NCBI RefSeq assembly: GCF_026151655.1
Contig: NZ_JAMQPN010000001.1
Span: 930,001-994,000, forward strand
Length of the DNA: 64,000 bases
Source of the DNA: Leptospira soteropolitanensis
GTDB lineage: Bacteria; Spirochaetota; Leptospiria; Leptospirales; Leptospiraceae
Reading direction: 5' to 3'
This document shows positions 45,199 to 55,688 of this stretch, in pieces (within the stretch, counting starts at the first letter, position 1; the number at the start of each line of letters is the position of its first letter). The notes under the pieces are model-generated. The model was not told where the DNA came from and did not search any database. It worked only from the letters and a program-made list of their open reading frames with translations. The position numbers and the translations under genes are program-made.

Positions 45199-46254
45199 TT
45201 ATTTTGAATCCGAATTGCTTACACCAGCATCTGCAAAGGAAGCCATTTCATTTAAAAACTTAACACTCAGTTCAATCAGTGGATAAGCGGCAAGGGCACC
45301 GCTTCCTTCTCCTAAACGAAGGTTGAGGCGAAGAAGTGGTCTTACTTTCCAATGTTCCAATACAACTGTATGTCCTTCTTCTTCAGATAGATGCGAAAAA
45401 ATTGCGTAACTTTTTACTATAGGATTCAGTGCAAATGCAATGGCAAAGGCTGCCGTTGCAATAAAACCATCTACTACAAAAGTTTTTCTTTGCGCTGCTG
45501 CTCCAATCATAGCTCCAGCCATCATTCCAATTTCGAATCCACCAAATTCGGAAAGAACTTCCAATGGATCTTTTAAATTCCCTGTTCTTTGAAATGCTTC
45601 TGTAAGAATTTTGAATTTGTTTTCCTTCCCGCTGTTATTTAGCCCAGTACCTCGTCCTACGAGTTTTCTTAGAGGAATTTCTGTTAGATGAGACAAAATG
45701 AGCGAGGCAGAAGATGTATTGCCGATACCCATTTCACCGAATAAAAATATATTGGTTGTTGTATATTTTTCTTCAGAGAGAAGTTCTATTCCATGAGTAA
45801 TAGTTTCTTTTGCTTCTTCCAAAGACATAGCTGATTGTTTTAAAAAGTTGGAAGTACCCTTTCTAATTTTTCTTTCGATGGGTCTTAGGCCATTATCATC
45901 CCAATCATGATCTACTCCTGCATCAATCACTTCAACACCGATATGACTATGTTTTGCGAAGACATTGGCACAGGCCCCACCTGATAAAAAATTCAGAACC
46001 ATTTGCCAAGTAACATCTTTTGGATATAAGGAAACTGGTTCCTCAGTGATTCCGTGGTCTCCCGCAAAGAGAATGAGTTTCGGATTTTTTAACTCCGGGG
46101 AGAGGGTATTTTGGATTTCTGCCAATTGTAGGGCTATGGTTTCCAAATCTCCAAGAGATCCCAAAGGTTTAGTTTTATTGTCTATTTTACTACGAATGGA
46201 ACTTCGCAAAACGTCGGTTAATGGAGAAATCGTGGGTAGGGAAAATGGGGACAT
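45199..46254 (-). CDS. cobT: Nicotinate-nucleotide-dimethylbenzimidazole phosphoribosyltransferase
   Basis: About 351 residues from the ATG at 46254 (a TTG at 46266 gives four more). The enzyme makes alpha-ribazole-5-phosphate from nicotinate mononucleotide and a lower-ligand base. Visible family segments are KTKPLGSLGDLE, LFAGDHGITEEPVSLYPKDVTWQMVLNF, SGGACANVFAKH, FGEMGIGNTSSASL, VGRGTGLNN, EFGGFEIGMMAGAM and LRLGEGSGALAAYPLIE with the C-terminal catalytic Glu region. It leads the cobT-cobS-cobC run. I looked upstream (46267-46393) for a cobalamin riboswitch and saw no GCCACTG-type core. Confidence 0.96.
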   Translation of the reverse strand: MSPFSLPTISPLTDVLRSSIRSKIDNKTKPLGSLGDLETIALQLAEIQNTLSPELKNPKLILFAGDHGITEEPVSLYPKDVTWQMVLNFLSGGACANVFAKHSHIGVEVIDAGVDHDWDDNGLRPIERKIRKGTSNFLKQSAMSLEEAKETITHGIELLSEEKYTTTNIFLFGEMGIGNTSSASLILSHLTEIPLRKLVGRGTGLNNSGKENKFKILTEAFQRTGNLKDPLEVLSEFGGFEIGMMAGAMIGAAAQRKTFVVDGFIATAAFAIAFALNPIVKSYAIFSHLSEEEGHTVVLEHWKVRPLLRLNLRLGEGSGALAAYPLIELSVKFLNEMASFADAGVSNSDSK

Positions 46255-46417
46255 AAACAAAACCAATCTAAACTAGCCTCCACCAGCTTCCATCGTTTTT
46301 GGGCTTGGACGGGACAGGGAGGTTTGGGAATTGGCAATTTAGGCCGAAAAAAATCGGAATTTCTTTCATTGGGGCGCTTTACGTAGGAACCCATTGGCGT
46401 TACTATGTCACCAAGCC

Positions 46418-49400
46418 ATGCAAGATTTCGCCCACCTTCATTTGCATACTACCTATTCCATGTTGGACGGAGCCATACGGATCAGTGATCTCATGAAACG
46501 TGTGAAGGAACTCGGTATGAGTTCTGTCGCCATTACAGACCACGGTAACATGTATGGTGCCATTGAATTTTATAAAGAAGCTGTCAAACATGATGTCAAA
46601 CCCATCATTGGATGTGAGTTTTATGTTACTCCTTCGCGAAGTGCTGAAACGGAATTGGATGAAATTGCAGATGGTGGTGCTTATCACATCATCTTACTTT
46701 GTAAAAACGAAATCGGTTATCGAAATATCATCAAACTGGCAAGTCGATCCTTTACAGAGGGGTTCTACCGAAAACCAAGAATTGATTATGATTTATTAGA
46801 ACGTTATAGTGAAGGTCTTGTTTGTTTGACTGCCTGTTTAGCAGGAGAAGTCAATCGAAAGATTTTAGAAGGAAAAGAAGACAAGGCGTATGCGTTAGCT
46901 GGGAAGTTGCATGAAATCTTCCGCAAAGAAGATTTTTATTTAGAAATCCAAGACCACGGGATTCCAGAACAAAGAACTGTTGCTGAAGCTGTTATGGGAT
47001 TCTCCAAACGAACAGGAATCCCACTTGTACTCACAAACGATTCTCACTTTTTAACGAAGGACGATAAAGAAGCTCAAGATATCTTACTTCGAATAGGAAT
47101 GCGCAAAAACATTGATGATGAAATGCGATTTGGATTCAATGAGAACTTTTATGTTAAATCTCCAGCCGAGATGATTGGTCTTTTTCCTGACCATACTGAT
47201 GCATTTTATAATACTTTAGCCATCCGAGATAAATGTTCTCTCAACTTTCAATTTGGGAATCCCTTATTACCTCCTTTTGAAGTTCCAACAGGTTTTGATA
47301 CAGATAGTTACCTGGAAAAACTGGTTTGGGAAGGAATCCAAGAAAAATACAAAGAGATAACACCTGTTGTGCGAGAGCGTACTGAATACGAAATGCAAAC
47401 GATTCGGAATATGCATTTTGCTGGTTATTTTCTTATTGTGCAGGATTATATTAACTTTGCTCGGCGAGCTGGAATTCCGGTTGGCCCGGGTCGAGGATCT
47501 GCCGCTGGTTCTATCATTGCTTATGCCCTTGGAATCACCAATGTGGATCCCATTCGTTACAACTTACTTTTTGAAAGATTTCTCAATCCAGACAGAAAGG
47601 ATATGCCTGATATTGATACAGATTTTTGTGTAGAAAGACGGGAAGAAGTAATCAATTACATCAAACAAAGATACGGTGAAGATAGGGTTGGTCAAATCAT
47701 CACCTTCGGTTCGTTAGCAGCAAAAGCTGCCATAAAAGATGTGGCTCGCGTATTCAATGTTCCGTTTTCTGAAGTAAACGAAATGAGTAAACTTTTCCCT
47801 AAAAAATTGGGAATTACCATCCAAGAAGCCGTTGATACATCTAAAGATCTTCGTGATCTTGCTGAAAAATCAGATTTAAATAAAAAGGTATTTTCCATTG
47901 CTCAAAAGCTGGAAGGTAACTACCGTCAGGTGGGAAGACACGCAGCAGGTGTTGTGATTGCACCAACTGCTTTGGAAGAAATTGTTCCTTTGTCTACAGT
48001 GAGCGAACCCGGTAGAGATGGTCGTTCTATCGTCACTCAATACGACAAAAATATGTCGGAACAAGTGGGACTCATTAAGATGGATATTTTGGGTTTAAAA
48101 AACTTAACGACCATCCATCACGCCACTAAACTCATTGAAAAACGTCACGGGATTTCTCTTGATTTGGATAAAATTCCTTTGGACGATCCAGCTACATTTA
48201 GTTTGTTACGAAAGGCAAATGTCCTTGGGATATTCCAGTTGGATTCGTCTTCAGGGATACGTGACCTTTTTGCAAAAGCACAGGTGCAAAAATTTGAAGA
48301 AATCGCCGCCTTGCTAGCGTTATATAGGCCTGGTCCAATGGGATCTGGGATGTTGGATGATTATTTAGACCGTAAAAACGGTAAAAAGAAAGTTGTTTTC
48401 CCACATGAAAGTTTGGCAGAAGTTTTGGGTGAAACATACGGAGTAGTAGTTTACCAAGAGCAGGTGATGGGTATCTCACGGATTATGGGTGGATACTCAG
48501 TGGGAGATTCGGATGTTCTTCGTAAGGCGATGGCCAAAAAAGACAAATCTAAACTTCCTGCATTGAAAGAGAAGTTTGTAAAAGGGGCGATCGAAAAAAA
48601 GATCAGTGAAAAACTTGCCACGGAACTTTTTGAGCAGTTGGAAAAATTCGGTGAATATGGGTTCAACAAATCCCACTCAGTAGCGTATGCTTTTGTTACA
48701 TACCAGACTGCTTACTTAAAGGCTAATTATTCCATTGAATATTTAACGGCCCTGTTATCTGGGGATCATTCGAAAATTACGGATGTTGTGAAATACATCA
48801 ATAATGCCAAGGAAATGGGAATTCGAATTTTAGGACCTGATGTTAAAGAATCGGGAATTTCTTTTGAAATTACTGATGATAAAACAGTGAGGTTTGGTCT
48901 TTCTTCTATCAAAGGTGTGGGAGAGCTTGCGGCCGAAAACATCATTGTCAATCGAAATGCCATTGGTGGTTACAAACAATTAAGTGACTTCACAAAGAAA
49001 TTGGATACAAGGCTTGCTAATAAAAAAGTATTGGAGTCCCTTGCTCAAGGGGGAGCCTTTGATTCTTTTGGTTATACAAGAAAAACCATTTTTGAATCAA
49101 CGGACATGATTCTAAGCTATGCTAACAAAAAACAGGCGGAAGAAAAAGAAGGCCAGTTTTCGTTGTTTGGTGGTGTGAATGGTGGCGGGGAAGAAAACCT
49201 CAATTTACCAAAAGATGGAATGGAATGGAATGGGGATGAGCTACTAAGGAGAGAAAAAGAAACTACCGGGCTTTATCTTTCCGGCCACCCACTAGATAAA
49301 TTTACAGAACAACTAAAAACGTTAAAACCAACTACCATTGAAAACTTAGAAGAGGTCAAGCCCAAATCAAAAGTTGAAATTGCGGGTGTCCTTTCTAAAA

Positions 49401-49915
49401 AAGTAGTCAAACTCACAAAGAAAAAAGAAGAGTTTGTTAATTTTATGTTAGAGGACCAAACAGGGGAAATAGAATGTGTAGCTTTCCCAAAAACCTATGC
49501 CGAATTTAAACATTTATTCACAGAGGACAATACGGTATTCATTCGTGGAATCTTAGAACGACTTGATGCAGACGAATCAGAGTTAAAAGGTCAGATTATT
49601 GTAAATAAACTCGAAGAACTAAATTCTGTTACTATTGAAAAGAAAATGGAGAAAACTCTTCATTTAACTATTAATATGTCAGAAGAAAAAAATAGAGATG
49701 TGATTTTGAAATTACAAGATGTCCTTTCTGTACATCGCGGGGCATCATCAGTTTTTTTTCATTTGGTTGGGAATGGTGATGAAAAAAAAGTCATTCGTGC
49801 CCACGACCATTTCTCCATTGATATCACTCCTGACCTTATGAAGATGTTAACCGATATACTCGGGGAAGGTATGGTTCGCTATACAGTTGGTGAAGAAGTA
49901 AGAGTTTTTAGATAA
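46418..49915 (+). CDS. dnaE: DNA polymerase III subunit alpha
   Basis: A replicative C-family polymerase of about 1165 residues, the usual DnaE1 size. Order: PHP domain ([26 protein letters not shown]), palm with the catalytic acidic triad region [47 protein letters not shown], fingers ([41 protein letters not shown]), HhH region ([21 protein letters not shown]) and a C-terminal OB fold ([30 protein letters not shown]). I take the ATG at 46418 because homologues begin just before the HLHLHT block; a TTG at 46394 with AGGA upstream would add eight residues. Confidence 0.98.
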   Translation: MQDFAHLHLHTTYSMLDGAIRISDLMKRVKELGMSSVAITDHGNMYGAIEFYKEAVKHDVKPIIGCEFYVTPSRSAETELDEIADGGAYHIILLCKNEIGYRNIIKLASRSFTEGFYRKPRIDYDLLERYSEGLVCLTACLAGEVNRKILEGKEDKAYALAGKLHEIFRKEDFYLEIQDHGIPEQRTVAEAVMGFSKRTGIPLVLTNDSHFLTKDDKEAQDILLRIGMRKNIDDEMRFGFNENFYVKSPAEMIGLFPDHTDAFYNTLAIRDKCSLNFQFGNPLLPPFEVPTGFDTDSYLEKLVWEGIQEKYKEITPVVRERTEYEMQTIRNMHFAGYFLIVQDYINFARRAGIPVGPGRGSAAGSIIAYALGITNVDPIRYNLLFERFLNPDRKDMPDIDTDFCVERREEVINYIKQRYGEDRVGQIITFGSLAAKAAIKDVARVFNVPFSEVNEMSKLFPKKLGITIQEAVDTSKDLRDLAEKSDLNKKVFSIAQKLEGNYRQVGRHAAGVVIAPTALEEIVPLSTVSEPGRDGRSIVTQYDKNMSEQVGLIKMDILGLKNLTTIHHATKLIEKRHGISLDLDKIPLDDPATFSLLRKANVLGIFQLDSSSGIRDLFAKAQVQKFEEIAALLALYRPGPMGSGMLDDYLDRKNGKKKVVFPHESLAEVLGETYGVVVYQEQVMGISRIMGGYSVGDSDVLRKAMAKKDKSKLPALKEKFVKGAIEKKISEKLATELFEQLEKFGEYGFNKSHSVAYAFVTYQTAYLKANYSIEYLTALLSGDHSKITDVVKYINNAKEMGIRILGPDVKESGISFEITDDKTVRFGLSSIKGVGELAAENIIVNRNAIGGYKQLSDFTKKLDTRLANKKVLESLAQGGAFDSFGYTRKTIFESTDMILSYANKKQAEEKEGQFSLFGGVNGGGEENLNLPKDGMEWNGDELLRREKETTGLYLSGHPLDKFTEQLKTLKPTTIENLEEVKPKSKVEIAGVLSKKVVKLTKKKEEFVNFMLEDQTGEIECVAFPKTYAEFKHLFTEDNTVFIRGILERLDADESELKGQIIVNKLEELNSVTIEKKMEKTLHLTINMSEEKNRDVILKLQDVLSVHRGASSVFFHLVGNGDEKKVIRAHDHFSIDITPDLMKMLTDILGEGMVRYTVGEEVRVFR

Positions 49916-49920
49916 ATTTC

Positions 49921-51021
49921 GTGGAGACAACATCTCTCTCATTAACTTTATTATTAGAGTTCCTTTGGATGGGATCTGGATCAGTTTTTTGTTTGATCTG
50001 GTCTTTTTCTAATTTAATTCGAAACCGAAATGTTCACGGATTTGTATGGTCTTTTGTTTTATTTTCCACAGGGCTTTGGTTACTTACCGGAGCCTTTATG
50101 TTCACTGGGTTTCATCAATACCTTCCTTCGATTGCCTTAATTCATATTCCATTTGTATTTCTTTCCTCAACATTACTTTATTTATATTTGGAATATTTGT
50201 TTTTAGAAAAACCAATCCAAATTAGAATCTATCATTTTATACCTGCTATCGTTTCCGTTATTTTTTTAATTCCATATTTTCTAGAATCAAATGTCGGGAA
50301 ATTAGAAATTTTGAATCATCTAAATAAAACCGAATATGGATCGGTGCTTGTTGGATTAAATTTTGGAATTAAAATTTCCATTTTGTTATCTGTAGGAATC
50401 TTTTTAATTAAAGAGTGGATTCCAAATGTTCGATTGTCTGTTTTTTTTACAAAGAAAGCAGTATATTCTTTGATATTTATACTTCTGATTTGGATCGACT
50501 TATTACTCGGCAGTATTGGTTTTACTTTCCAATTTCCTTTTTTCCGTAAACTTAGCGCTTACCTTTTACCAGTTCTTATGTACTTTTACTACTTTACTCG
50601 CGAACTTTGGGCGCCATTTGTTTCTGATGTACGCGATAGCATCCAAAGAAACAAATACGAAAAATCTAAATTAGTTTCAGTTCAGTTAGAAACCATCGAC
50701 CAAAGATTGTATGAATTGATGCGTGAAAAAGTCTTTTGTGATGAAGACTTGAGTCTTTCTAGGCTTGCAGAGATGGCTGAAGTCAAACCAGGACAACTTT
50801 CCGAATACTTTCACAAACGTTATGGATTTGGATTTTATCAATACATCAATCAATATAGGATCGATGAGGCAAAACGTTTGTTATTGGAATCAGAAGAAAG
50901 ATCCATACTATCTATAGCCGATTCCGTCGGTTTCAATTCTAAATCAACATTCAATCGAGTGTTTTTGGAAACGGTTGGATCTACACCTTCTGAGTTTCGT
51001 AAACAATCGAAACTTACTTAA
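49921..51021 (+). CDS. Membrane-anchored AraC-family transcription regulator
   Basis: A 366-residue protein. The first 225 residues are seven hydrophobic helices, like a 7TM sensor module, and a short linker leads to a C-terminal AraC/XylS DNA-binding domain (about 255-362). Both helix-turn-helix units are visible: LSLSRLAEMAEVKPGQLSEYF and RSILSIADSVGFNSKSTFNRVFLETVGSTPSEFRK. Start is a GTG five bases after dnaE; the next ATG (49969) would cut the first helix. Membrane-bound AraC proteins of this type sense a lipophilic or membrane signal directly. Targets are unknown; the acyl-CoA synthetase gene downstream is a reasonable guess. Confidence 0.88.
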   Translation: METTSLSLTLLLEFLWMGSGSVFCLIWSFSNLIRNRNVHGFVWSFVLFSTGLWLLTGAFMFTGFHQYLPSIALIHIPFVFLSSTLLYLYLEYLFLEKPIQIRIYHFIPAIVSVIFLIPYFLESNVGKLEILNHLNKTEYGSVLVGLNFGIKISILLSVGIFLIKEWIPNVRLSVFFTKKAVYSLIFILLIWIDLLLGSIGFTFQFPFFRKLSAYLLPVLMYFYYFTRELWAPFVSDVRDSIQRNKYEKSKLVSVQLETIDQRLYELMREKVFCDEDLSLSRLAEMAEVKPGQLSEYFHKRYGFGFYQYINQYRIDEAKRLLLESEERSILSIADSVGFNSKSTFNRVFLETVGSTPSEFRKQSKLT

Positions 51022-51109
51022 ATTCACGCAATTTCCAAGTCTCAAAGAATTCCCCAAGACGACATTAGGAATAATCTAAATTAGAATCGGTTCGTAACGA
51101 GGAAATTCC

Positions 51110-53008
51110 ATGCGAACCATGATCGATTTTTATTTAAACCTTCCGGCCAAATTCGGTAACAAAAATGCTTTTGCAACGCGAATCGGTGCTGGTGTTTATC
51201 AATTCAAAACTTACAACGACCTGCTTTCTGATGCCAAGGATTTAGCATTTGGACTCAAAGGTAATTTATCCGAAAGAGAAAAAGTCGCTATTTTTGCGGA
51301 CAATGCTTACGAGTGGATACAAACCAGTATCGCAGTGACACTACTTGGAGCAGTAGATGTTCCTAGGGCCTCTGATGTTACGGACCAAGATATATTATAT
51401 ATTTTGAATCATTCGGAATCAAAAATTCTTTTCGTAGAGAATGAAACTGTTTTCAAACGTGTGATTCGTTTGGAATCAGAGTTGGAATATTTAAAGGAAA
51501 TTGTGATGATTTATCCTCCCAAAGAGGGGAATAAAGAAGTAAGTTCCAGAAGAATTAAAATTTCCACATTGCAGGGGTTAGTGGCAAAAGGAAAAGAGCT
51601 TCGAAAAGTTGATTCATCAGACACGGTTTTTTTAAACAATACAATAAAAGAGTCAGATTTGTTTACCATGATTTATACATCGGGAACCACGGGTACTCCC
51701 AAAGGTGTGATGTTAACACATGGAAATATATTATTCCAATTAAAAAATCTTCCGATTCGATTGGAAAAAGGAGACCGAACCTTATCAATTTTACCTGTTT
51801 GGCATATCTTTGAAAGAATCTTTGAAATCTTTAGTTTATACTATGGAGCTTGTACTTATTATAGTAGCGTTCGTACTTTAAAAGAAGACTTAAAATTTGT
51901 TAAACCACATTTTATGGCCTCTGCGCCAAGACTTTGGGAAAGTATATATTCGGGAATCCTGGGAACACTTGCCAAGTCATCTTCGACAAAACAAAAAATG
52001 TTCCAATTTGCTATGTTCTTTGCAAAACGATTTTTTACTTCAAGACAAGTCATTACTGGAAATGTTTTAGATATTCATCCGGTAGTTTTTTGGAAACAAG
52101 CCCTTCGTTTTATTTATCACTTGTATCGATTTTTTCTGGTGAGTTTGCCACATCTCTTTTTTGATTTCTTAGTTTTATCAAAAATTCGAAAAGCAACAGG
52201 TGGAGAACTTCGTGGTTCTTGTTCCGGCGGGGGAGCACTCCCTTACCATGTGGATGAATTTTTTAACACTATTGGAATTCCCGTTTTGGAAGGATATGGA
52301 ATGACGGAAACAGCACCTGTTCTTGCTATGCGGACTTTCGAAGAAATCATTCCTGGTTCTGTTGGAAAGATTTTCCCAAAAACATATTTAAGGCTTGTTG
52401 ATCTTCATACAGGAGAAGTTTTTTTAGATACAGAAATTGGAAAATTTGTATTCGGAAGAAAAGGTGAAATCCATGTGAAGGGTAAACAAGTAATGGCAGG
52501 TTATTATAAAAATCCTGATGCAACAAACAAGGTTTTGGTGGACGGTTGGTTGAATACTGGCGATTTGGGGATTTTTACTGCAAATCATAATTTGCGCATT
52601 GTCGGTAGATCTAAGGAAACGATAGTATTGTTAGGTGGTGAAAACGTAGAACCAGTACCAATTGAATCAAAAATACTAGAATCAGAGTGGATTGACCAAT
52701 GTATGGTGGTTGGGCAAGACCAGAAATACTTAAGTGTTCTTGTTTATCCCAATATTTCAAGATTTGAAGAACCCTTGACTGGAGATTTTTGGAAACAAAA
52801 AGAAGTGATTCAAAAAATAGAATCAGAAATTAAAGCGAAGGTGAATGCGCAAACAGGGTTCAAATCATTTGAAAGAGTAGTTGGAGTTGTTGTATTACCT
52901 AAACCGTTTGAAGTGGGCGATGAACTGACAGCAAAATTATCGCTAAAGAGGCATGTAATTACTGAGAAATATAAGTCAGAAATTGCCAATTTGTATTCTA
53001 ATAATTAG
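51110..53008 (+). CDS. Long-chain acyl-CoA synthetase (AMP-forming)
   Basis: A 632-residue ANL-superfamily enzyme that activates fatty acids with ATP and CoA. The P-loop is TMIYTSGTTGTPKGVMLTHGN, then ILPVWHIFERIFE (A4 region), GSCSGGGALPYHVDEFFN, LEGYGMTETAPVLAM (A5), GWLNTGDLGIFTANHNLRIVGRSKETIVLLGGENVEPVPIE (A7/A8) and a C-terminal lysine in DELTAKLSLKRH. The insert with membrane-binding hydrophobics (VVFWKQALRFIYHLYRFFLV) is typical of the long-chain, membrane-associated group. The 88-base gap upstream may hold its promoter. Confidence 0.94.
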   Translation: MRTMIDFYLNLPAKFGNKNAFATRIGAGVYQFKTYNDLLSDAKDLAFGLKGNLSEREKVAIFADNAYEWIQTSIAVTLLGAVDVPRASDVTDQDILYILNHSESKILFVENETVFKRVIRLESELEYLKEIVMIYPPKEGNKEVSSRRIKISTLQGLVAKGKELRKVDSSDTVFLNNTIKESDLFTMIYTSGTTGTPKGVMLTHGNILFQLKNLPIRLEKGDRTLSILPVWHIFERIFEIFSLYYGACTYYSSVRTLKEDLKFVKPHFMASAPRLWESIYSGILGTLAKSSSTKQKMFQFAMFFAKRFFTSRQVITGNVLDIHPVVFWKQALRFIYHLYRFFLVSLPHLFFDFLVLSKIRKATGGELRGSCSGGGALPYHVDEFFNTIGIPVLEGYGMTETAPVLAMRTFEEIIPGSVGKIFPKTYLRLVDLHTGEVFLDTEIGKFVFGRKGEIHVKGKQVMAGYYKNPDATNKVLVDGWLNTGDLGIFTANHNLRIVGRSKETIVLLGGENVEPVPIESKILESEWIDQCMVVGQDQKYLSVLVYPNISRFEEPLTGDFWKQKEVIQKIESEIKAKVNAQTGFKSFERVVGVVVLPKPFEVGDELTAKLSLKRHVITEKYKSEIANLYSNN

Positions 53009-53040
53009 AAGACATCTACTTCCTTATTAGAATTTTTCTT

Positions 53041-53065
53041 AGTGGAGGAATTAGTTTCCTCCACT
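53041..53065. terminator. Hairpin between convergent acyl-CoA synthetase and M23 peptidase genes
   Basis: AGTGGAGGAA (53041-53050) pairs perfectly with TTCCTCCACT (53056-53065), 10 bp with a 5-base loop. The M23 stop codon (53051-53053) lies in the loop. No good T-tract follows on either strand, so termination strength is uncertain. Confidence 0.55.
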
Positions 53066-53965
53066 GATCCTTGTTATGTTGATGCTAAAACTTCTTTCCG
53101 CACTTTGTCCACTAAAGTCTTTTGCCTGGACTTTGATGACATTTTCTCCGGCTTTCAAATTCAAAACTCCTACGAGATACCGATCTTTAAAAAAGAGATC
53201 ATCAAAATGATGTCCCTCTTTTGTTTTCCATTTTCCTTCTTCAAATCTTAAAGATTCGAAGTTTGCTTGTTTGTAATTCTCCCCATTAAAAACAAACTTA
53301 ACTTCTTTAATTCCTCTTCTTTGGATATTTTTGATTCCTCCATCGAGGATGCTAACCGTCAGTGGAAAAGCCTTGGACACATTGATATTGTCACCATCAT
53401 TCAAATTGGTATAATTTTCTCCCACATGAATGAAGAGGTTTACAATTTGGGGAGGTAAATTGTCTTCCACGGGAGGAAGGTAGGCGAGAGGGTCTAGGAG
53501 TGTTTTTCCATAGTCCTTTCCTAAAACAAAGTGTAGGTGGCCTCCGGTAGAATGTCCTGTATTTCCTGAAATTCCAATGGTATCCCCAGCAGATACCTGT
53601 TTACCGGCCCGGACATTATCATTTCTTGTGCCACCTAAATGGTAGTAACCGCTCACATAACCGTTTTTATGTGCAATCCAAACTATGTTTCCAGATCCAC
53701 GTTCCTCTTCAAAAGGGTCATCTTCCGCATAACGGGAGTATAGCACAAATCCTTGGCTCATACTTTTGACAGGTTGGAATACAGAGGAGATATCTAAACC
53801 ATTGTGGAAGTGGTCTTTTCTTGATTCACCGAAGGTACTTGTGATGAGACCTGGAAGTTCCAAACCCTGGATGGGCCAAACAAATTCCGGTTTTATTTCG
53901 GAGACTGGTTCCTCTGCGAAAATAAAACTTGCCAAGAGACCGAATACTACAACAATACTTCTCAT
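53051..53965 (-). CDS. M23 family (LytM-type) metallopeptidase
   Basis: A 304-residue exported protein: signal peptide MRSIVVVFGLLASFIFAEE, M23 domain (about 35-165) and a C-terminal Ig-like beta domain (about 175-300). The zinc ligands are the His and Asp of DHFHNGLDIS and the second His of the HLHF pair in GHSTGGHLHFVLG, so it should be an active peptidase. WPIQGLELPGLITSTFGESR and GNIVWIAHKNGYVSGYYHL are standard. It probably cuts or binds peptidoglycan crosslinks in the periplasm. It diverges from the sigma factor gene with 45 bases between starts. Confidence 0.92.
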   Translation of the reverse strand: MRSIVVVFGLLASFIFAEEPVSEIKPEFVWPIQGLELPGLITSTFGESRKDHFHNGLDISSVFQPVKSMSQGFVLYSRYAEDDPFEEERGSGNIVWIAHKNGYVSGYYHLGGTRNDNVRAGKQVSAGDTIGISGNTGHSTGGHLHFVLGKDYGKTLLDPLAYLPPVEDNLPPQIVNLFIHVGENYTNLNDGDNINVSKAFPLTVSILDGGIKNIQRRGIKEVKFVFNGENYKQANFESLRFEEGKWKTKEGHHFDDLFFKDRYLVGVLNLKAGENVIKVQAKDFSGQSAERSFSINITRISGGN

Positions 53966-54010
53966 GTTTAGAGAAGTCTCCTGGCAGGTTCCTTTTTAGG
54001 AAAGTAGATA

Positions 54011-54928
54011 ATGAAACAGACTTCTTATACCAATGAAGAAATTTTAGAGATTGTAAAGGCATGTGGTTCTGGGGAAGAAAAAGCCCTTCGGAATTTTTTC
54101 GATATTTATTCCCAGGACATTTACAATTTCCCCATCCGAGTCTTTCATTTGAGCGAGGATGATGCTTCCGACTATTATATTTATGCTTTTGAAAGGTTAA
54201 AAACCGGAAAACGTTTTAAAAGTTTTGTGGGAAAATCTAGTTTTAAAACTTGGTTTTTCTCGGTTTTAAGAAACTTGCTGATTGATTGGCAACGCACCAA
54301 ACGCGAGGTCAAAACCCAAACCATTTCCAAAGTCAATAAGGAAGGGAAGGAGTACAGCACCATTGAGGACGAACCAGACAAAAGATCCGAGGCTTTGGCT
54401 TTGGCCCTTGATGTTTCGGATCAGTTCCATTCCGTTCTCTCTACGATCAAAATAGAAAACCGCGTAGTCTTTAAACTCTCCTTTGTTTATTATCTCCATT
54501 TGGATCCAGAAGAAGTTCAATATATAGCAGAAAAAACAAACCGTTCTGGGGAAGAGATTAGAATTGATGTTTTGCGACTCAGAGAAGAACTTTCCGGCCG
54601 TGAAGAAGAAAATTTAAAAATGGAAGATAAAATCACATCTCTGTATTTGAATATTCTGGATTTAAAGGAACAAAAAAAAGCAAAAGCCCAAGGGGATTCC
54701 GTAGAAGCCCAGTATTATAAGGAGAGGCTTGACCATGCTTTGGCCAAAAAGTATGAACAAAGGAAGAAATTAATCGAGAAAAAACAAAAAGGACATTTTC
54801 TTGTCCGGACCCCATATAGAGAGATTGCTAAAATTTTAGGGATTTCCGAGGGTGGTGTCAGTGTCACCCTGCTTCGGGTTCTAGAAAAAATGCAAAAAAA
54901 AATGCATTCTGTGGCTGGGGAGGGCTAA
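54011..54928 (+). CDS. Sigma-70 family (ECF-like) sigma factor with a long linker
   Basis: A 305-residue sigma factor, much longer than the usual ~190 of ECF sigmas. Region 2 is at about 20-100 ([56 protein letters not shown] with the -10 recognition helix). Region 4 is at about 262-300 ([31 protein letters not shown]). Between them lies about 150 residues of charged, coiled-coil-prone helix ([34 protein letters not shown]) not found in simple ECF sigmas. It leads a run of four same-strand genes ending in a terminator at 58205. The next gene product or the CHAT protease may regulate it. Confidence 0.9.
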   Translation: MKQTSYTNEEILEIVKACGSGEEKALRNFFDIYSQDIYNFPIRVFHLSEDDASDYYIYAFERLKTGKRFKSFVGKSSFKTWFFSVLRNLLIDWQRTKREVKTQTISKVNKEGKEYSTIEDEPDKRSEALALALDVSDQFHSVLSTIKIENRVVFKLSFVYYLHLDPEEVQYIAEKTNRSGEEIRIDVLRLREELSGREEENLKMEDKITSLYLNILDLKEQKKAKAQGDSVEAQYYKERLDHALAKKYEQRKKLIEKKQKGHFLVRTPYREIAKILGISEGGVSVTLLRVLEKMQKKMHSVAGEG

Positions 54929-54965
54929 TTTCTTTCGTCATACTCTTGCAGGGTGGGGGGACCAC

Positions 54966-55676
54966 ATGGAAAATCAGGGTTTTAACGTAGAGACGATGGA
55001 GCTAGCCAGGGAGATATTTGTCCGAGGTGAGTATCCGAGCGAGGTTGAGTTGCAGAATCATCCCCGTTTGCAAGAGGCCTTCTGGTTTTGTGAAGAGGCG
55101 TTCTTTGCAAGTTTGCGTGAGGAAATGGTCTCCGCTCAACCCTTTGCTGAGTCTTTGGACCTTGCGAAAGCGGAGATTGCCATGACCAAAGCACCGCTTC
55201 CTTTGCCTGAATTTTTAAAAGAATACACACGCCATAATTTGATTTTGCCCGAAAAGAGAGATAGTCTGATCGTTCGACTAACACAGTCAGGTGTTCGTGT
55301 GATTGATAGCCTTGTTGAGTCCTTACAAATCCGTGGAAGTTTTGAGTTTGCTCCTTCCATGCGTTCTGCCTCTGCAGAAGTTAGTTCTGGTGATGCGAAT
55401 GCCGTTATCTTTGAAGAAACCACGAGCGAAAACCAAAAGTTCTATTACCAAATTGTAAAGGAAAACCAAGGGGAAGTTTACTTATCAGTGAAAGCGGAAG
55501 GAACTCCTGCATTTCAACAAGTGAATTTGCGTAGAGAAGGAAGGTTTATTCTTTCTAGTAAAATCAGTCTAGAAGGCAGTGCGAGCTTTTCGGGATTAGT
55601 CCCTGGTAGTTACACCATAGAGTTTGTTGGCCCTGGCCGATCAAAATCGTTTGACTTGTCTATCCTCGTCGGATAG
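54966..55676 (+). CDS. Uncharacterised protein between sigma factor and CHAT protease
   Basis: A 236-residue soluble protein with no signal peptide or membrane helix. The N-terminal ~115 residues are helical (MELAREIFVRGEYPSEVEL, LQEAFWFCEEAFFASLREEM, LPEFLKEYTRHNLILPEKRDS). The C-terminal ~100 residues are beta-rich with an Ig-like pattern ending GLVPGSYTIEFVGPGRSK. I do not recognise a family. Its place right after a sigma factor gene and 12 bases before a CHAT protease gene makes an anti-sigma factor, a CHAT substrate, or both, the leading ideas. There is no zinc-binding HxxxCxxC anti-sigma motif, so that would be a new type. Confidence 0.8.
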   Translation: MENQGFNVETMELAREIFVRGEYPSEVELQNHPRLQEAFWFCEEAFFASLREEMVSAQPFAESLDLAKAEIAMTKAPLPLPEFLKEYTRHNLILPEKRDSLIVRLTQSGVRVIDSLVESLQIRGSFEFAPSMRSASAEVSSGDANAVIFEETTSENQKFYYQIVKENQGEVYLSVKAEGTPAFQQVNLRREGRFILSSKISLEGSASFSGLVPGSYTIEFVGPGRSKSFDLSILVG

Positions 55677-55688
55677 GTTCATGGGAGC

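Noticed and set aside
46267..46393. Cobalamin riboswitch before cobT
   Set aside because: No GCCACTG-type core or convincing conserved elements on the minus strand.
54982..55423. Minus-strand frames over the gene between sigma factor and CHAT
   Set aside because: Shadow frames; the plus-strand gene fits the operon spacing and has protein-like composition.
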